A DNA stretch of 64,000 bases from Prostheceraeus crozeri (taxonomy: Eukaryota > Platyhelminthes > Polycladida > Euryleptidae): the NCBI GenBank assembly GCA_907163375.1, contig CAJQUW010011017.1, positions 62,001-126,000 of the forward strand, given 5' to 3'. Position numbers and translations under genes: made by a program. Within the stretch, counting starts at the first letter, position 1; each line of letters opens with the position of its first letter. Below, one piece after another: positions 23,130-35,309 of the stretch. A model generated the notes under the pieces. The model had not been told where the DNA came from. It searched no databases and was given only the letters and a program-made list of their open reading frames with translations.

Positions 23130-24115
23130 GTCTTCTAGTGGTGTGCATCGAGGAATCATCAGACGTAACTGTCTCCCATTTTGGAGAAATTTTGCTCTGA
23201 CAGTTGAGCCAGTGTTGCCATGCGCATCTGGTGATCCTGTCGAAGCATCTGATCTCGCACCTCCTCAAAATTTCTCTTGATGGCTGCTTCCCACACACTA
23301 AAAGCATTGTCCACTATGTTTTGGAAAGGCGAGTATAGGATGAAATTCTGCAAATTTGGAGCTGAACCGCCAATGATGATTCATGTGCTCGGTTGTAACA
23401 CGGAGCATTATCGAACAGCATGGTTTCGATTTGATGGAAGTAGCTGACATCAAAAACTCCTTGAATGGATCGCCATTTTCTCCTTTCATTGAAAGGCTGC
23501 GTGTGTTCGATACAATAATGATTAGCGTGAAGTTAGGACCTGTTATTCCACCAAATACTCGAACGCATCGATGTCCTCGTGGTGCACGACCCCTTGTTCA
23601 AGAAATCTACAAATTGTATACAGCTTCACCTATGTCGATAGGCTTCTGTGCACCACCCATTCTGGTGCAAGTAACCATTTCGCACGTTCCCATCGCGCAT
23701 CTTTTACGTCGGGCCAATTGCGTTCTGCGACATTCTTCATCTTCTTCAGCATTATCAGCTGCGCATCCAGTGCTCGGTATATAGAGTGCTGACGGTGACA
23801 TGAGCGAGAGACTCCGACGCAGCTCAGCATTGATTTGCTCAAGCGTGAAAGCCGGAATAATGCTCTACAATACCAACAATACATTCCTGCATTTCGTGAT
23901 CCATAAGTCGAGGTCGATGTCCTCTTCGTATTCGTGTAATAACGTTTCCCGTCAATTGGTATCGTCCAATGATTGATGATTGAGCATGCGGTCCCACGAG
24001 CGATTCCAAGAGAACCAGGAATTTCAACATAATCTCGATTCTCATCAAGATGCGCATTAACGATGCGTTGTCTATCATTCTCAGAAATTACACGTCTATG
24101 TCGCGGGACATTCAT
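23130..24115 (-). pseudogene. Tc1/mariner (IS630-type) transposase, decayed
   Basis: Read from 24115 downward. The N-terminal helix-turn-helix region reads RRVISENDRQRIVNAH and SLGIARGTACSIINHW. After a frameshift a linker follows (RIRRGHRPRLMDHEMQE at about 23940-23890), then the second DNA-binding part and the early catalytic region (about 23800-23650). The second catalytic aspartate is in FDNAPCYNRAHE at about 23420-23385, a good match to the DNAPCH motif of this family. The third acidic residue lies in YSPFQNIVDNAFSVWEAA (about 23340-23285). Several frameshifts and stops separate these blocks. I could not find terminal inverted repeats with confidence, so the element limits are open. Confidence 0.7.
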
Positions 24116-24119
24116 ATTG

Positions 24120-26382
24120 ACGGCGGCTCAGTTATCGAGTGCATAAGGTCATTATTTATTTACAAATTTCGATGCTTATTTGACAGATTTTTTTCTACTT
24201 AGCGATATTGCCGATGATGAAGAGACACTTGCAGCTATTTAATGCTAAATATCGCTGCTCATTGCAAAATGACTTTAATGAATGCGCAATGCCGTTATAA
24301 CTGACAGATCCATATTAACAAACGGAAAAACCCGTAAAACAGGTACAGTATTAAAATAACTTCAAATGCAAACGTAAATATTGTTCTAAACCTGAGCTGA
24401 TGAATGACCGTTTATTTGCTGTCAGACATTTACGATATGAATCGTTCACTGCCAAACGCACACGAAGGATGGAATCCAAAATGCTTTATGGAATATCTTT
24501 GTTAATCAGTCACACACAGAGAGAATTGTTCGCATTGCTACATAAACTATATACAACAATGAAAAGTCGCACAGAAACGCCCACTTGTCGCACAGTAGAT
24601 GCGCAGGGAGTCACAACCCAGCGTGTGCTAACTCACTAGCACCGCACGGATTTCTTGAGTACTCCAGATCATGCTCTAGTCCTCTAGATATCACTGACTT
24701 ACATAGACAGTTGTGAGACTGACAAAAGTTTGATATAACAATGAAAATTGTACACAGATTATTCTCCTTCTCTGTCATGCCACTGAAAGACAGCTTTGTT
24801 ACTAAATGCATTGATATCATGGCAAAAATTTCCGGTGGGATAACGCTCGCCATCAATGTTTTTTGTAAGTGTTTTTAGCGGTTTTCGCATATCACAATTT
24901 TTAAATCTGATAAAGCTATGTTAAAATATTCGATAAAATCAATGCCTTATTGAGGCAGGCTTGTTAACATTTACATTTATGCGCACATATTTTAATAGCA
25001 TATAGGTACAGCACCGTACTCATCGTAATTGCAATTTCATGAACAAGAAAACATGTTATCAGGGATGTACCGGTGCATGTAGAATGTATGTAAAAAAGTA
25101 CGCTTAAAGCGTGTATATTAATAAATAAATAACCACTTATCAAATCAATTAAAAAATAGTATAATATTTATCATGCACATATGGTTAACAAGTTAACGCA
25201 GTTTTTTAAACTGATATTCTATATTCAACCCTGATGTAGTCGTTACGATTATGCAATTTTGATTTCATCGTAGTAGCGAAAATGACTTGATAATTTCCGA
25301 ATGTAAAATGTAGAAATGTAAAATGCAGCTATTAGCATAGGACGCAACGATAAATGGGAGGTTACAGCAATGGGGTACGCCGTTTACCTGCGTTGCCCTA
25401 CCATGACATCTTTAACTAAATGTATACGGTAGAATGCCAATATTCCAAATCCATATGAATACATTGGAAGGTAGTTTTAGTTGCTATATCAATCTGTATG
25501 TGAATTCTGTTTGTGCATATTTTTCGCATCCGGTGATTTGCAGTGCATGCCTGGAATATTCTCCATCCCTTCGCTGAATAAATCATTGCCAAGTTTGAAG
25601 CATTATTACAAAGAAGTTATCATGCATGCATTGGCATACACATATAAAATTATGTGTTTTTAGATTCCACTTGATTTGAAGCAAAACTGCCTACATTTCG
25701 CATTCTCTAAAAAGAATGACAAACAAAATAGGCATTGTACTTACCACAAACATCATTTTATTACTTTGTTTTATTGCATTTTGGTCTTGAGCGAGGAATT
25801 TAATCACTGGAACCTCTTATAAAAGCTGAGAATATGAGCACTCAATCTTTGTGACAAACGCAATCACCATACCCTTATAGCTCAGCATATGTGTTGTGCT
25901 TAAAGCGTAGTTCAAATCCCAAAGTCGATGATAAAATGAAAAACACAAAACATGAAGCAAGAAAGATGCGACTTACCATTTATTGAGTCACACATATTTA
26001 CATGAATGGATAACAATATACGGGGCATTCATTCTTCGCATGATAAGCTGATACACGTTTTGGCAGCAGAAACTGGTATGCCGTGAACAATAAGAAGTTT
26101 CATTGTTATTTCACCATGAACAGTATATTGCATGCATGTAAAAAGTGTGTTTCCCACAAAATGTTATTTATCAGCCACTGATCAGCATTAAAAAAACGTT
26201 ACACAAACGATGCGATTATTGTGCTTCAATGTAATTTGAATATGGGGCATGATATAAGTTTGTGTGCCCAGTGCATTTTAACGCTCCAACACAACAGAAA
26301 CAAGACATCAAGTTTACTTACAATTTGTCAATTCAATCACATGTGGGTCTAATACTCAGTCACAAGCAACGTGCATCATTAA
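24120..26382. other. non-coding stretch, nothing recognised
   Basis: AT-rich sequence upstream of the Tc1/mariner gene and downstream of the receptor gene. The part next to 26382 should include the 3' untranslated region of the receptor. No other exon or element is supported. Confidence 0.4.
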
Positions 26383-27417
26383 TTATTCTGTGCCAACAGT
26401 CTTGTTGCCACTATTTTTGGCATCTTTTCCACAACAGTTGATAATTTGTTTTGCTCTATTCATGAAGCGCTTGTCACCAGCTGCATAAGCTACAAAATTG
26501 AAACTGGAATCCGCCAATTTCATGGCAATCCGAACTCTATTCATTGCGATGCAAGCAGTTTTATTTACTTTACTTTCGCAAACTATTAATTGAATCAAGC
26601 CAAAAATCTCAAACATGAAGAATGATACACTAAGCAATAAAACAACTCGAATAACTCGGTTTCCATATAATTGTGCCGATGATTTTTCATCACGCTGTCT
26701 GAAAAAGGTTACCACAATTATTAGCGTTCCAATAAAAACAACGACAGGTGGAATAATGTCAAAAACCGCTTGTCGTGAGAAATTATACCATTCTGGAAAT
26801 GGCGCAACACCAACTTCACCACCAGGAAATACATCATCTAGCCATGGAGTGTGTGCGCATATATTTTCCCACCATTGTACATATTCAGATACAGAAAATG
26901 CTGTAAAGAATACGAACATAAACACGTAAGCAATCGTAACTTTCCCCATACTGAAAATCAAAGTGCCTTGGCGGCCTGCGAATGGTCTAATTATTGCTTC
27001 AACGCGAGCCAGCGTGATCATAACAACAAGATAGTTTCGACAACCAAGAAAACCTTCATACAAGATGCGTGTAAACTTTGTGCCATAAACAACAATAAGG
27101 AGACCGACCCATGATGAGTATTGTGCTTTATTTGTAACTAATCCAAATAATACTGCCCAAGCAACTCTGCCAGATGTAAAACCGACTTCACTAACAGACA
27201 GTAAGATCAGCAAACGACGCAGATGTTTATCAATAACTTCTTGATTGCGGAAACTAATGAAAATAGTGAGAGCAAAAACATTTAAGATTAGACCAGAAGG
27301 ACCGAGTATAGCAACTGCTGCCCACCAGAATTTTCTCTGCAAGGTTAAGGGGAGATAGGGTGATGGATGTTCTGGGTAAGAACAGTTGCTAACAAAAGAT
27401 ATTACTTTGTCGAACAT
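26383..27417 (-). CDS. Intronless seven-transmembrane (rhodopsin-like) receptor
   Basis: A single open frame of 344 residues, starting at the first ATG (27417) after an in-frame TAA at about 27459-27457. Seven hydrophobic segments lie near residues 30-54, 66-92, 104-134, 157-178, 217-239, 255-280 and 290-312. N46 in GLILNVFAL matches the conserved TM1 asparagine. The DRY position at the end of TM3 reads ARVEAIIRPF, keeping the arginine but not the acidic residue. The TM7 NPxxY motif reads NFVAY (307-311). An amphipathic helix 8 (GDKRFMNRAKQ) and a Cys pair (328-329) follow. Likely N-glycosylation sites are N11 and N212. The canonical cysteine at the top of TM3 is not obvious. It is probably an orphan or chemosensory-type plasma-membrane receptor from a lineage-specific intronless family; the ligand cannot be inferred. 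Confidence 0.85.
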   Translation of the reverse strand: MFDKVISFVSNCSYPEHPSPYLPLTLQRKFWWAAVAILGPSGLILNVFALTIFISFRNQEVIDKHLRRLLILLSVSEVGFTSGRVAWAVLFGLVTNKAQYSSWVGLLIVVYGTKFTRILYEGFLGCRNYLVVMITLARVEAIIRPFAGRQGTLIFSMGKVTIAYVFMFVFFTAFSVSEYVQWWENICAHTPWLDDVFPGGEVGVAPFPEWYNFSRQAVFDIIPPVVVFIGTLIIVVTFFRQRDEKSSAQLYGNRVIRVVLLLSVSFFMFEIFGLIQLIVCESKVNKTACIAMNRVRIAMKLADSSFNFVAYAAGDKRFMNRAKQIINCCGKDAKNSGNKTVGTE

Positions 27418-29047
27418 GGCAAACCATGAAAATGATACAAAATTCAAAGCTTTCAGTTAATATCTCCGATGAATTTCTTCTTTTTTGAGATCTGATGTAA
27501 TTGGCTATTGTTCTCAGCCAATCATTCTACGACTGTATATGAATTTTGATTCAAGGATAATTCATTGTTGCGACATAGATAGCGGACAGATTATTCGATC
27601 GTGTCTATTACATTTGATCGATTCCTCTGACTAATGGTCTGGTACTTGTTGCCGTCTGAGCGCATTGCTGCATGGTGTAGAGATGTCACAGGTCTATGTA
27701 GCATGACAGATTGTCTGATGGATTGGTGAATTCTGATGCACATCATCCACTGAGAGTCTTAACAGATTTAAACCAGGAAATGTTCGCGAATCTACAGAAA
27801 AACGAATTTAGCGACTTTAAATTTAGAGAAACTGCTTAACAGCTAGAATATTAATACTCTTAATACAAATCACAACATATCGGAAGCATTTCTTACATAG
27901 TCTAAGTTGCCAAAAATGTTTACAGCATTAATATGAAGTTAGATTATCCAGAGTCAAAAAAATGCAAGTCGGATGTCAGGCATGAAGGAAGCTGATAGAA
28001 TAGTTTGAAATAAGCTAGACTTATTGGAAATAAGCATGCATGATGCGGAATGTATCGGCATGTATCTGCAATGTTTGTTTTTAGTTTGACAATTTTGCGT
28101 TATATGTCATCATACTGCTTGTGATAGTTTAGAAATTATTGTTTGATAATACCTAATTATGAATTATAAAAGCAGGATCCTAGATAGAGTGGTTAAATAG
28201 AAATTAAAAGAAAAAAAATGCGATTTGAACTCACTTCGTGAAATTCGCGAAAATAAAAATTCTCGGCACAAAAAAGATAAAAAAAATCCCGTTTTATAGT
28301 ACGAGAGGTTTGCATCAGTCGTCGGAAATTTTCTCTCAAGACGACACGAAGCTTTTCGGCAAACAAGACTGTACATGCTCTTCTTTTAGCACGAAGCCCA
28401 AACAGCACGTCTAGCACGAAAGTAACACAAAATATATCTTGCTAATAATTCATTTATTACATATAATTCAATGCAGAACAACTTTATTGGAAGAGATCGC
28501 ACAAGATTGAAGAAATTGCAAGGCAATTTGAAATGGTTTAAAAATTCAGTGATTACTGGTTGTAAACCTGCAGAATCTAATGAAACGCTGCATCTCAAGC
28601 TACTGTGGACTTCTAGAGAAAAGTTTCTCATGTTTGCATGACAGACCCCGCTGCTGGAAATACATGTTCGCTTGAAGCGGTGATGGACTGGGTGACAAGC
28701 AGGAATGATTGTGGTTCACCTCCTTCCTTGTCGTGAAATAAATTGTAATCTGCAGGAGCGATATCACGGATTATGGCCTATTTTCAAAGTTCAAGAAATG
28801 CAACTTCTAAAGATCATGCTATCGTTTTATGTAATTGTATTTCACACCATATGAAATTTTGCTCATTTTTTCATGTTTCGCTATGCTAGTAGATGATTGA
28901 TTAGCTGACTTCGGTTGAAAAATCCTTACTGCAATTGTTTTCCTGTCTTTCACAACAGAAGTTGTCAAAAAAGAACAACGAATTATTTGGCCTAAGCAAT
29001 CAATGAAATGCAATTAATTTGTGTCATCAATAAATTAATCGCAAACA
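27418..29047. other. non-coding stretch upstream of the receptor gene
   Basis: This should contain the promoter and 5' untranslated region of the minus-strand receptor, but I see no clear TATA or initiator that I would call. Short minus-strand frames at 28160-28640 have no family resemblance or splice support. Confidence 0.35.
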
Positions 29048-29055
29048 TTTACTAT

Positions 29056-29841
29056 CAGGGTTTCGGAGTCCTAAAATTTTGATAGGACTCCGACTCCGAC
29101 TCCGACTCCGACTCCGGGTTTTCAAAGTTTAAGGACTCCGACTAAATCTTAAGGACTCCGACTCCGACTCCGACTCCGGGCACCGAAGATTCTCCAGTCT
29201 TCTCAACTCACAATTTTGGCTCTAAGTTATGCAACTATAAACTTCATTTATGTAAATGACATTTTTACATGTCTGCGTCACGAGCCACTTGAATGGCCTC
29301 CACATCTTCCATAGTATCATTGTAATCTACTCTTAATCATCCCCAGAGGAATAGTCCCACCAACCATGCAAAATGAACAATTGACAGACATTCTCATATT
29401 AAATGACCAATACTGCGCGTGCGCCATAGGCTTAATAAGAAATAACTTTGAGCATCAAATTTTCACTTCAATTCATAGCTATACGTCTATATCAAATCAA
29501 TTGGAGGATAACAAATTATGTATAGTAGTAGCTAGAATGTTTGATGTAGGCTAATCAACTTGTTAAGTTATGTATAAAGTAAGTTATATTAATTGTATAA
29601 AATGATCAAATGATTAAATATAATAAAGATATTTGTCTAGAATGTAGATTAATGTCGCTAGAGAAACTCGGAAGATAAAATGATGGAAAATAGATTTTTG
29701 AAAATGCCATCTTTTATTGAGGCTACAACAATTTTACTACTAAGTCGGAGTCCGGAGTCCTATCATTTGATAGGACTCCGACTCCGACTCCGGCCAAATG
29801 ATAGGACTCCGGGGGACTCCGACTCCGACTCCGAAACCCTG
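29056..29841. mobile_element. hAT-type MITE with (ACTCCG)n subterminal arrays
   Basis: The ends are CAGGGTTTCGGAGTC (from 29056) and GACTCCGAAACCCTG (to 29841), a perfect 15-bp inverted pair. The 8-bp sequence TTTACTAT flanks it exactly on both sides (29048-29055 and 29842-29849), the usual hAT duplication. Both ends carry tandem ACTCCG hexamers (about 29085-29180 and 29778-29836). The centre is AT-rich and does not encode a transposase, so this is a non-autonomous copy. The exact duplication suggests a recent insertion. Confidence 0.9.
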
Positions 29842-30159
29842 TTTACTATCACCTTTGAAGACTACTTCGAGATTTTAGACTTTCGAGCTTGATGTTTCAC
29901 TTTACGAGCTGCTACTACAAACATGGGCTTGCTTTGGAAGTCGCGTGATAACTCGTCATCAATTTGGGGGCAGTGAGCAAATATATCGCATAAAGTACAT
30001 GTACATGCAGATGCATTCTTAATTGGAAGTGAATAATGATAACTTTAATTGAAGGATTAAGTTCTTGGATCATAATTCTAGTGCTAATCAATTAATGAAA
30101 AAAGTGAGTGAATAATCACGTGTCAGCAGAGTATGAAGTAAAGTTTTAATATTCGTCAT

Positions 30160-31330
30160 AAAAGTATATACAATGTACACAGTAAGATCATTTATATTTC
30201 ACATTGGAACACTTGCATTTCCGATGAAATCGTTTTCAATTAAGAATTATACTTTATTTCATAAATATAGCATTTACAATTCCTTTTAAATCATTTACAT
30301 TTCAGTTTAATAGAAAATTCGATGCATATTTAAGAAAGTGTCACTTTTATTTCAGATCTGTAGCTTACATTCAAGAATCGTTTTTCAAATTAAGATATCT
30401 TCAATTATAATTCAGCCGCTAGAGAAGTAATTCAGAAATCATCACCATGCCAATTTCAGAATTGGTCACCTATAATTCAAATGTCTTGTTTTAATTTCAG
30501 ACGCGGTGAATTATGTTTCAGTAGGTCAGCATAAATTAAACATGCACCTTCAATGTCTGTAAGTCCATGCTGAGATCCATAAGGTGTTTAAGAGACCACG
30601 TATAAATATCTCAACACAGATGAACTGCAAAATTACTTCTAATGAAAATAAAAGTGTCCATCGATTGTGTAATGCATTTCAGACCAATGTCAAAAGCAGA
30701 AAAGCTATGGCGCTACTTCCATCGCTACTGTAAACTTACATTTTTGAGAACGTTACTTCTGATTTAAGGATAATGAATTCTCAAAGATTTGGATGTTGTC
30801 AAATTAAATTGATGTATTCACTGCGTCTGAAATGATAACTTGACGCTTGAGTTTCAAGCGATAAATTCTGAAATTGAATTGGTGAGTTCTGAAACGCAAA
30901 TGACGATTTCTGAATTTCTTCTAGCTTCGGAATAATGATTTGAAATAACCAGCCCTTCAATACAAACCGCAGATCTGATAAATAAATGACCCTTTCTTAA
31001 ATATACCGGGTGAGTCAAAAGTCTTTGCCAATTCAAAATCCTATTGATTACGGACATATTGACAGCATATTGAAGTAAAAACTAGCAAACACTTTATTTC
31101 CTAGAATTCTGAAGTATAAATAATCTAAAAGGAATTATTAATAAATGATCATTTCTGAAATAAAAAGGCAACTTTTGCATTAAAAGTTATAATGTCTGAA
31201 ATACAAGTGTTGCACTTTCAAACATGTATTAACGCACAGAAAGGATCTCCGAAATGAAAGCGTTGATATATAAATGATGAATATCTGAAATGCAAACTTG
31301 GAATACTGAAATAAATATCTTGGATTCTTC
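30160..31330. mobile_element. fold-back element with long degenerate inverted repeats
   Basis: The left arm (about 30160-30530) is the reverse complement of the right arm (about 30810-31330). Collinear matches include CAGATCTGAAATAAAAGTGA against CAGATCTGATAAATAAATGA, the shared CTTTCTTAAATAT, TCTAAAAGGAATT against TTTAAAAGGAATT, and GAAATGCAAGTGTT against GAAATGCAAACTTGG. Within each arm short TCTGAAAT-containing units recur every 20-40 bp. The loop is about 30540-30800. No coding frame is present. The right arm is lengthened by an insertion near 31005-31100. Confidence 0.65.
31003..31030 (+). repeat. possible solo Tc1/mariner-type end
   Basis: TACCGGGTGAGTCAAAAGTC looks like the terminal repeat of some Tc1/mariner elements, beginning at a TA. 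It interrupts the alignment of the two fold-back arms, as a small insertion would. I did not find a partner end nearby. Confidence 0.3.
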
Positions 31331-32580
31331 AGCATAAATGTTCGCTAGAGCTCTGTAATTCGATTGGAAGTGGTGTAGCATCCTGAAAGCCATCAGTTTG
31401 TGAACAAGAATTGTCAAGTATTTTCTCAAAAAATCACTGAAGGTGAGATGTTCTTCCTACGACCGACGGTGAGTGGTGACGACTTTGCAAGTTAGACAGT
31501 CAATTAAATAGGCCTAACTCCAAATTATTGGATTAACACTCCAAATCAATCATTTAGTTGCAGTCATTCCATGGCGCCAATCAATTAATTGCAATTATTT
31601 CAATTATTTTTCTCAACAATCAATTGATAGCATTTTTGATCGCAGCATCAACTAATCAGTAAGTCAAATATTCTAATCAGAATCTTTTACTAAGTGTAAG
31701 CAAGGATGCACGATATTATGTTGTGTGCAGCAAAATTGCCCACTCCTCCTAATGCTGCAGAAAATGCAGTTTTCTAGAGGTGGCTACATGCGCTTTTAGT
31801 TTCGTATCTTTTTACATTTTTCTGACTATTCTTACGAGACTGAAGTGTTTCTTGAATATTAAATGAGTAATAAAGCTGCTCGCACTTTTTTTGCAAATTT
31901 GATGGGGTGGGCAATTTTTCTGATGCAATAGTTTAGATTAAGGGTATGCCCTATATAATAATAAGCGATGAGGCGATGATGATGAGCGACAATGAGCGAT
32001 AAACTAGCTCTGATAGTCTTGTCGAGATGAAGAGAAACAAACTTTCACGCATTTATTCAGCATACTTCTCCGATCTATATGAACATCTACCGGGTCCTCG
32101 TTTGCCTACGCTGTCCATGAGAGAGGAAAAAGGGCCCACAAAAAGCACGCCACTATTTGCTAGCACCTTAGCAGCATAGATACATGAGAACATGTACAAA
32201 TTTGATAGCAGGCTGTCTGAGAATAATCAAATAATTCTCAGGGCAAGAATCCGCAACTTTTCATGCGAGGTTTCATTGTCTAGCCCGTTTCAGGCTTCTA
32301 AAACTGTTCAATCGCATGATTTTATGTCAATTTCTGATTTCAATATGAAAATCAGTTGTTTGGAACAAGGATTTTGAGGCACTCTCTAATCCGCTTACAA
32401 CCCATAACCATAGTCACGTCCTGAACGTTTGTTGAACTTTTATTTTAATGTTTAAAAAGCAGCTCAGCAGACGGATCAGTGATCTGATTCAGGCGTTTGA
32501 ACAATTTAATACAACACGTTCAGAACGTGGCCATAATGACATGCAGCAAATATCTATGATGGTAGGAGTCAGTTTCCAAA

Positions 32581-35049
32581 CTATCAGTTCGATGCGTATT
32601 TACGTTAGAAATCAAGAACTATCAGTGCTACAGAAAAGATCGGAATAGCTGCGGCGGCGGGATCATTTGTTACATTCGTGACGACCTAAAATGCCGGATT
32701 ATTGATAACATTGACGTCCCATCCCTCGTTTTTTGTGATACTGAAATCCTTTCTATATTTATGGAGACTCTATCGACCTTACTTTTATGTGTTTATCATC
32801 CGTTTTGGAATAATTCCTCTAAGGACGACAATGCCATCGACGCCATGTTAGATATTCTTGACTTCTCGCACCTGAATCTAAACCCAGTACACGTAATTAT
32901 CTGTGGAGATTTCAATGATCTCAACAAACAAACCGAACGCCTCTGTCAACTCACTGGACTGAGCACTCATGTTGATAATCCTACCAGAGCAGGTCGAACT
33001 CTTGATCAAATTTTCTCCTCAGCACAAAATGCCCCAACAGCAGCTATCCTTCCGCCCTTTGGTCGATCAGATCATGCTGCTGTTTCTTGGAAACCTAGCC
33101 CTGATAGACAATTTATCTCAAGGAAAGTATCTGTACGCAGTGTCTCTAAGAGAGGTATGGCTTTGTTCGCAGAGACGGCTAGCTCCATTGATTGGTTATC
33201 CATTTGTAAGGATGCTGGCTCAAGCATTGATCAACAAGCTGAGGCACTACTGGAGAGTATCAAAATGGTCGTCGAGGTTTTTTTATCCACCAGGATTGTC
33301 AGATTTCGATCCACAGACCCGCCTTGGTCCAAACCATCCCTAAAACTTCTAATAAACAGACGTGACAAAGCCTACTCTGAAGGGAAATTATTGAAATACC
33401 AGCGTCTCCGTGAAGAAGTAATCGACCACATCAGACACCTAAAACATCGATACATCTCATCTATTCGTGATATTTCATCTAAAAACGCGTGGAATAACAT
33501 CAACTTGATCGGGCGTAGATCTTTGGTTGTAAACAATAACAGTGAGATCACTGCCCAAAATCTCAGTGACTATTTCATTTCGACGCAGCAACCTCCAGAC
33601 GTTCCATTATCACAGTGCGACATTCTTTCCCTCCAAACCTTAGATCAAGCTCCATCATGCCCGTTGTCTGTCTCCTCCGACGAGGTTGAGTACCATTTGA
33701 AACATCTGAAGAAGAAAAGCTGTGGCCCTGACGGCATTCCGTTTTACATATTCAAGTCATTCTTTCATATACTTGCCCCTGCTATAACACATATTTGTAA
33801 TGCAAGTTTATCTACTCGTCAGGTACCTCAATGTTTCAAAGCTGCGAACATCTCTCCTGTCCCCAAAATCTCCAAACCAGAACTTACTTCTGACTTTCGT
33901 CCCATTTCACTACTACCCATCTTGTGAAAGATACTCGAGAAGTTAGTGGCTAAGCATTGGATAATTCCGTATATAAAAGATATCGACAGCTCTCAGTTTG
34001 CCTACATTCCTCGATCTGGTGGTGGCACCTCGACGGCTTTGACTCTCTTAAATCACAAGATCCTCAGTTTCCTTGACGAGGATTCGGGAGCGGTTCGTGT
34101 TTTGTCAACTGACTTTAGTAAGGCATTCGATAAACTTCCACACCAGATGGTCATCCAATCCCTCATGCAACATAAACTACCACGAGAACTCATTCAATGG
34201 ACACATAATTTTCTTGGCAACAGGAGGCAGCGAGTTGTCTTTAATGAAAAGATCTCAAACTGGGCAGGTGTTATCAGTGGCGTTCCTCAGGGCAGTGTTA
34301 TTGGACCCTTGCTGTTCTGCCTCTCCGTTGCTTCCCTCCAACCAATACATGAGAACTCAACAATAATCAAGTACGCTGATGATCTCTCACTACTCCATTT
34401 TGTGCGTCATAAAAGTGAGGACTTGCTGCAAGATGAGATGGACAACATCGCATCTTGGTCTGTTTCGACGGGCCTTCCTCTTAATATTTCCAAATGTTCG
34501 GTGATGGATATCAAAACAAAGCGGGACCTTCTTCTAGATAAGATTCATATTGGCCAAGAGCTTCTAACATCAGTCGACAAAACAAGAGTTTTAGGAGTTA
34601 TATTTACAAGTTCTCTTCAATGGAATTATCACTTGTCGGATGTATCGAGGAGATGCTCGAAACGCATGTACATTCTCCGAAATCTTAGACGGGCCAGATG
34701 CAGCCGAAAAGTCATGACACACGTATATAATGCCCTGATTCGCTCAGTGATGACCTATGCCTACCCTTGTTTCGTAAATGCAAACGACTGTGACATGAAA
34801 AGACTTCGCAAAATTGAAAAGTGGGCATTCAAGATTATGACTGGGTCCTCGATGGTGTCTGAGACTTTCATCGATGCTGGTGATCGTATTTGTAGGAGGC
34901 TCTTTCGAAAGATTGCAGCAGAAGAAGATCATCCCCTACGGATTATGTTCAACAGCAGACAGCCCACCCCCAGAAATTCGTGTCCAATTACGAAACCGAG
35001 GACCAGAACTAAACGTCTTGCGAAATCCTTTATCAAATTCTGTCGATAA
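32581..35049 (+). pseudogene. LINE endonuclease-reverse transcriptase with one stop codon
   Basis: The first part is an apurinic-type endonuclease, truncated at its start, with CGDFNDLN at about 32901 and GRSDHAAVSW at about 33061. The reverse transcriptase begins near KKKSCGPDGIPFYIFKS (about 33710) and has DFRPISLLPIL just before the TGA at 33925. Motif A is STDFSKAFDKLPHQ (about 34106-34147), motif B GVPQGSVIGPLLF (about 34279-34317) and motif C KYADDLSLL (about 34369-34395). The thumb and C-terminal region follow (LGVIFTSSLQWNYHLS and later). There is no RNase H domain. The catalytic residues look intact; only the TGA and the missing N-terminus prevent function. Confidence 0.8.
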
Positions 35050-35158
35050 CTCTCCATCTGATTGATGTTTACTTGATCCTTTGAATTGTATTGTTTCTTC
35101 TCTGTAATGCGCGTACCGCCCTTTGTATGCCAATAAAGATTTCATTGTTAAAAAAAAA
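32581..35158 (+). mobile_element. 5'-truncated non-LTR retrotransposon (Jockey/CR1-group LINE)
   Basis: One frame runs from about 32581 to a stop at 35047-35049 with a single in-frame TGA at 33925-33927. The 3' untranslated part has AATAAAG at about 35131 and a poly-A run at about 35149-35158. The 5' end lies within the endonuclease domain, so the copy is truncated, as is usual for target-primed insertion. Sequence upstream of 32581 has stops in this frame. I could not define a target duplication. The copy looks young because it has only one stop and no frameshift over 2.4 kb. Confidence 0.8.
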
Positions 35159-35162
35159 CCAT

Positions 35163-35294
35163 CAATAGTTACATCTCTGATGGTTCCTTGGTATTTTCGA
35201 AAAGAACATGAAGGAGATGAATTTTTCAAGCCATTATGATTTCTAGTAATACCTCCTGATGTGAACGCTACCGTGCAATTGAAGTAGATTATCA
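35163..35294 (-). CDS. possible exon next to LINE 3' end, unknown
   Basis: On the minus strand an open frame follows a possible TTTACAG acceptor at about 35302. It reads YFNCTVAFTSGG, KNSSPSCSFRKYQG and TIRDVTID and then runs into the LINE poly-A tract. The composition is protein-like and Ser/Asn-rich. No donor is visible because the LINE abuts it, so a real exon here would have been cut by the insertion. It may be chance. Confidence 0.2.
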
Positions 35295-35309
35295 TTGAAT
35301 ACTGTAAAC

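Noticed and set aside
26615-27114. Plus-strand frames over the receptor gene
   Set aside because: They are complementary-strand shadows of the intact minus-strand receptor.
29085-29836. Regular short repeats that could look like a CRISPR array
   Set aside because: The units are tandem hexamers without unique spacers, lie in a eukaryotic genome, and are explained by the arms of a hAT-type MITE.
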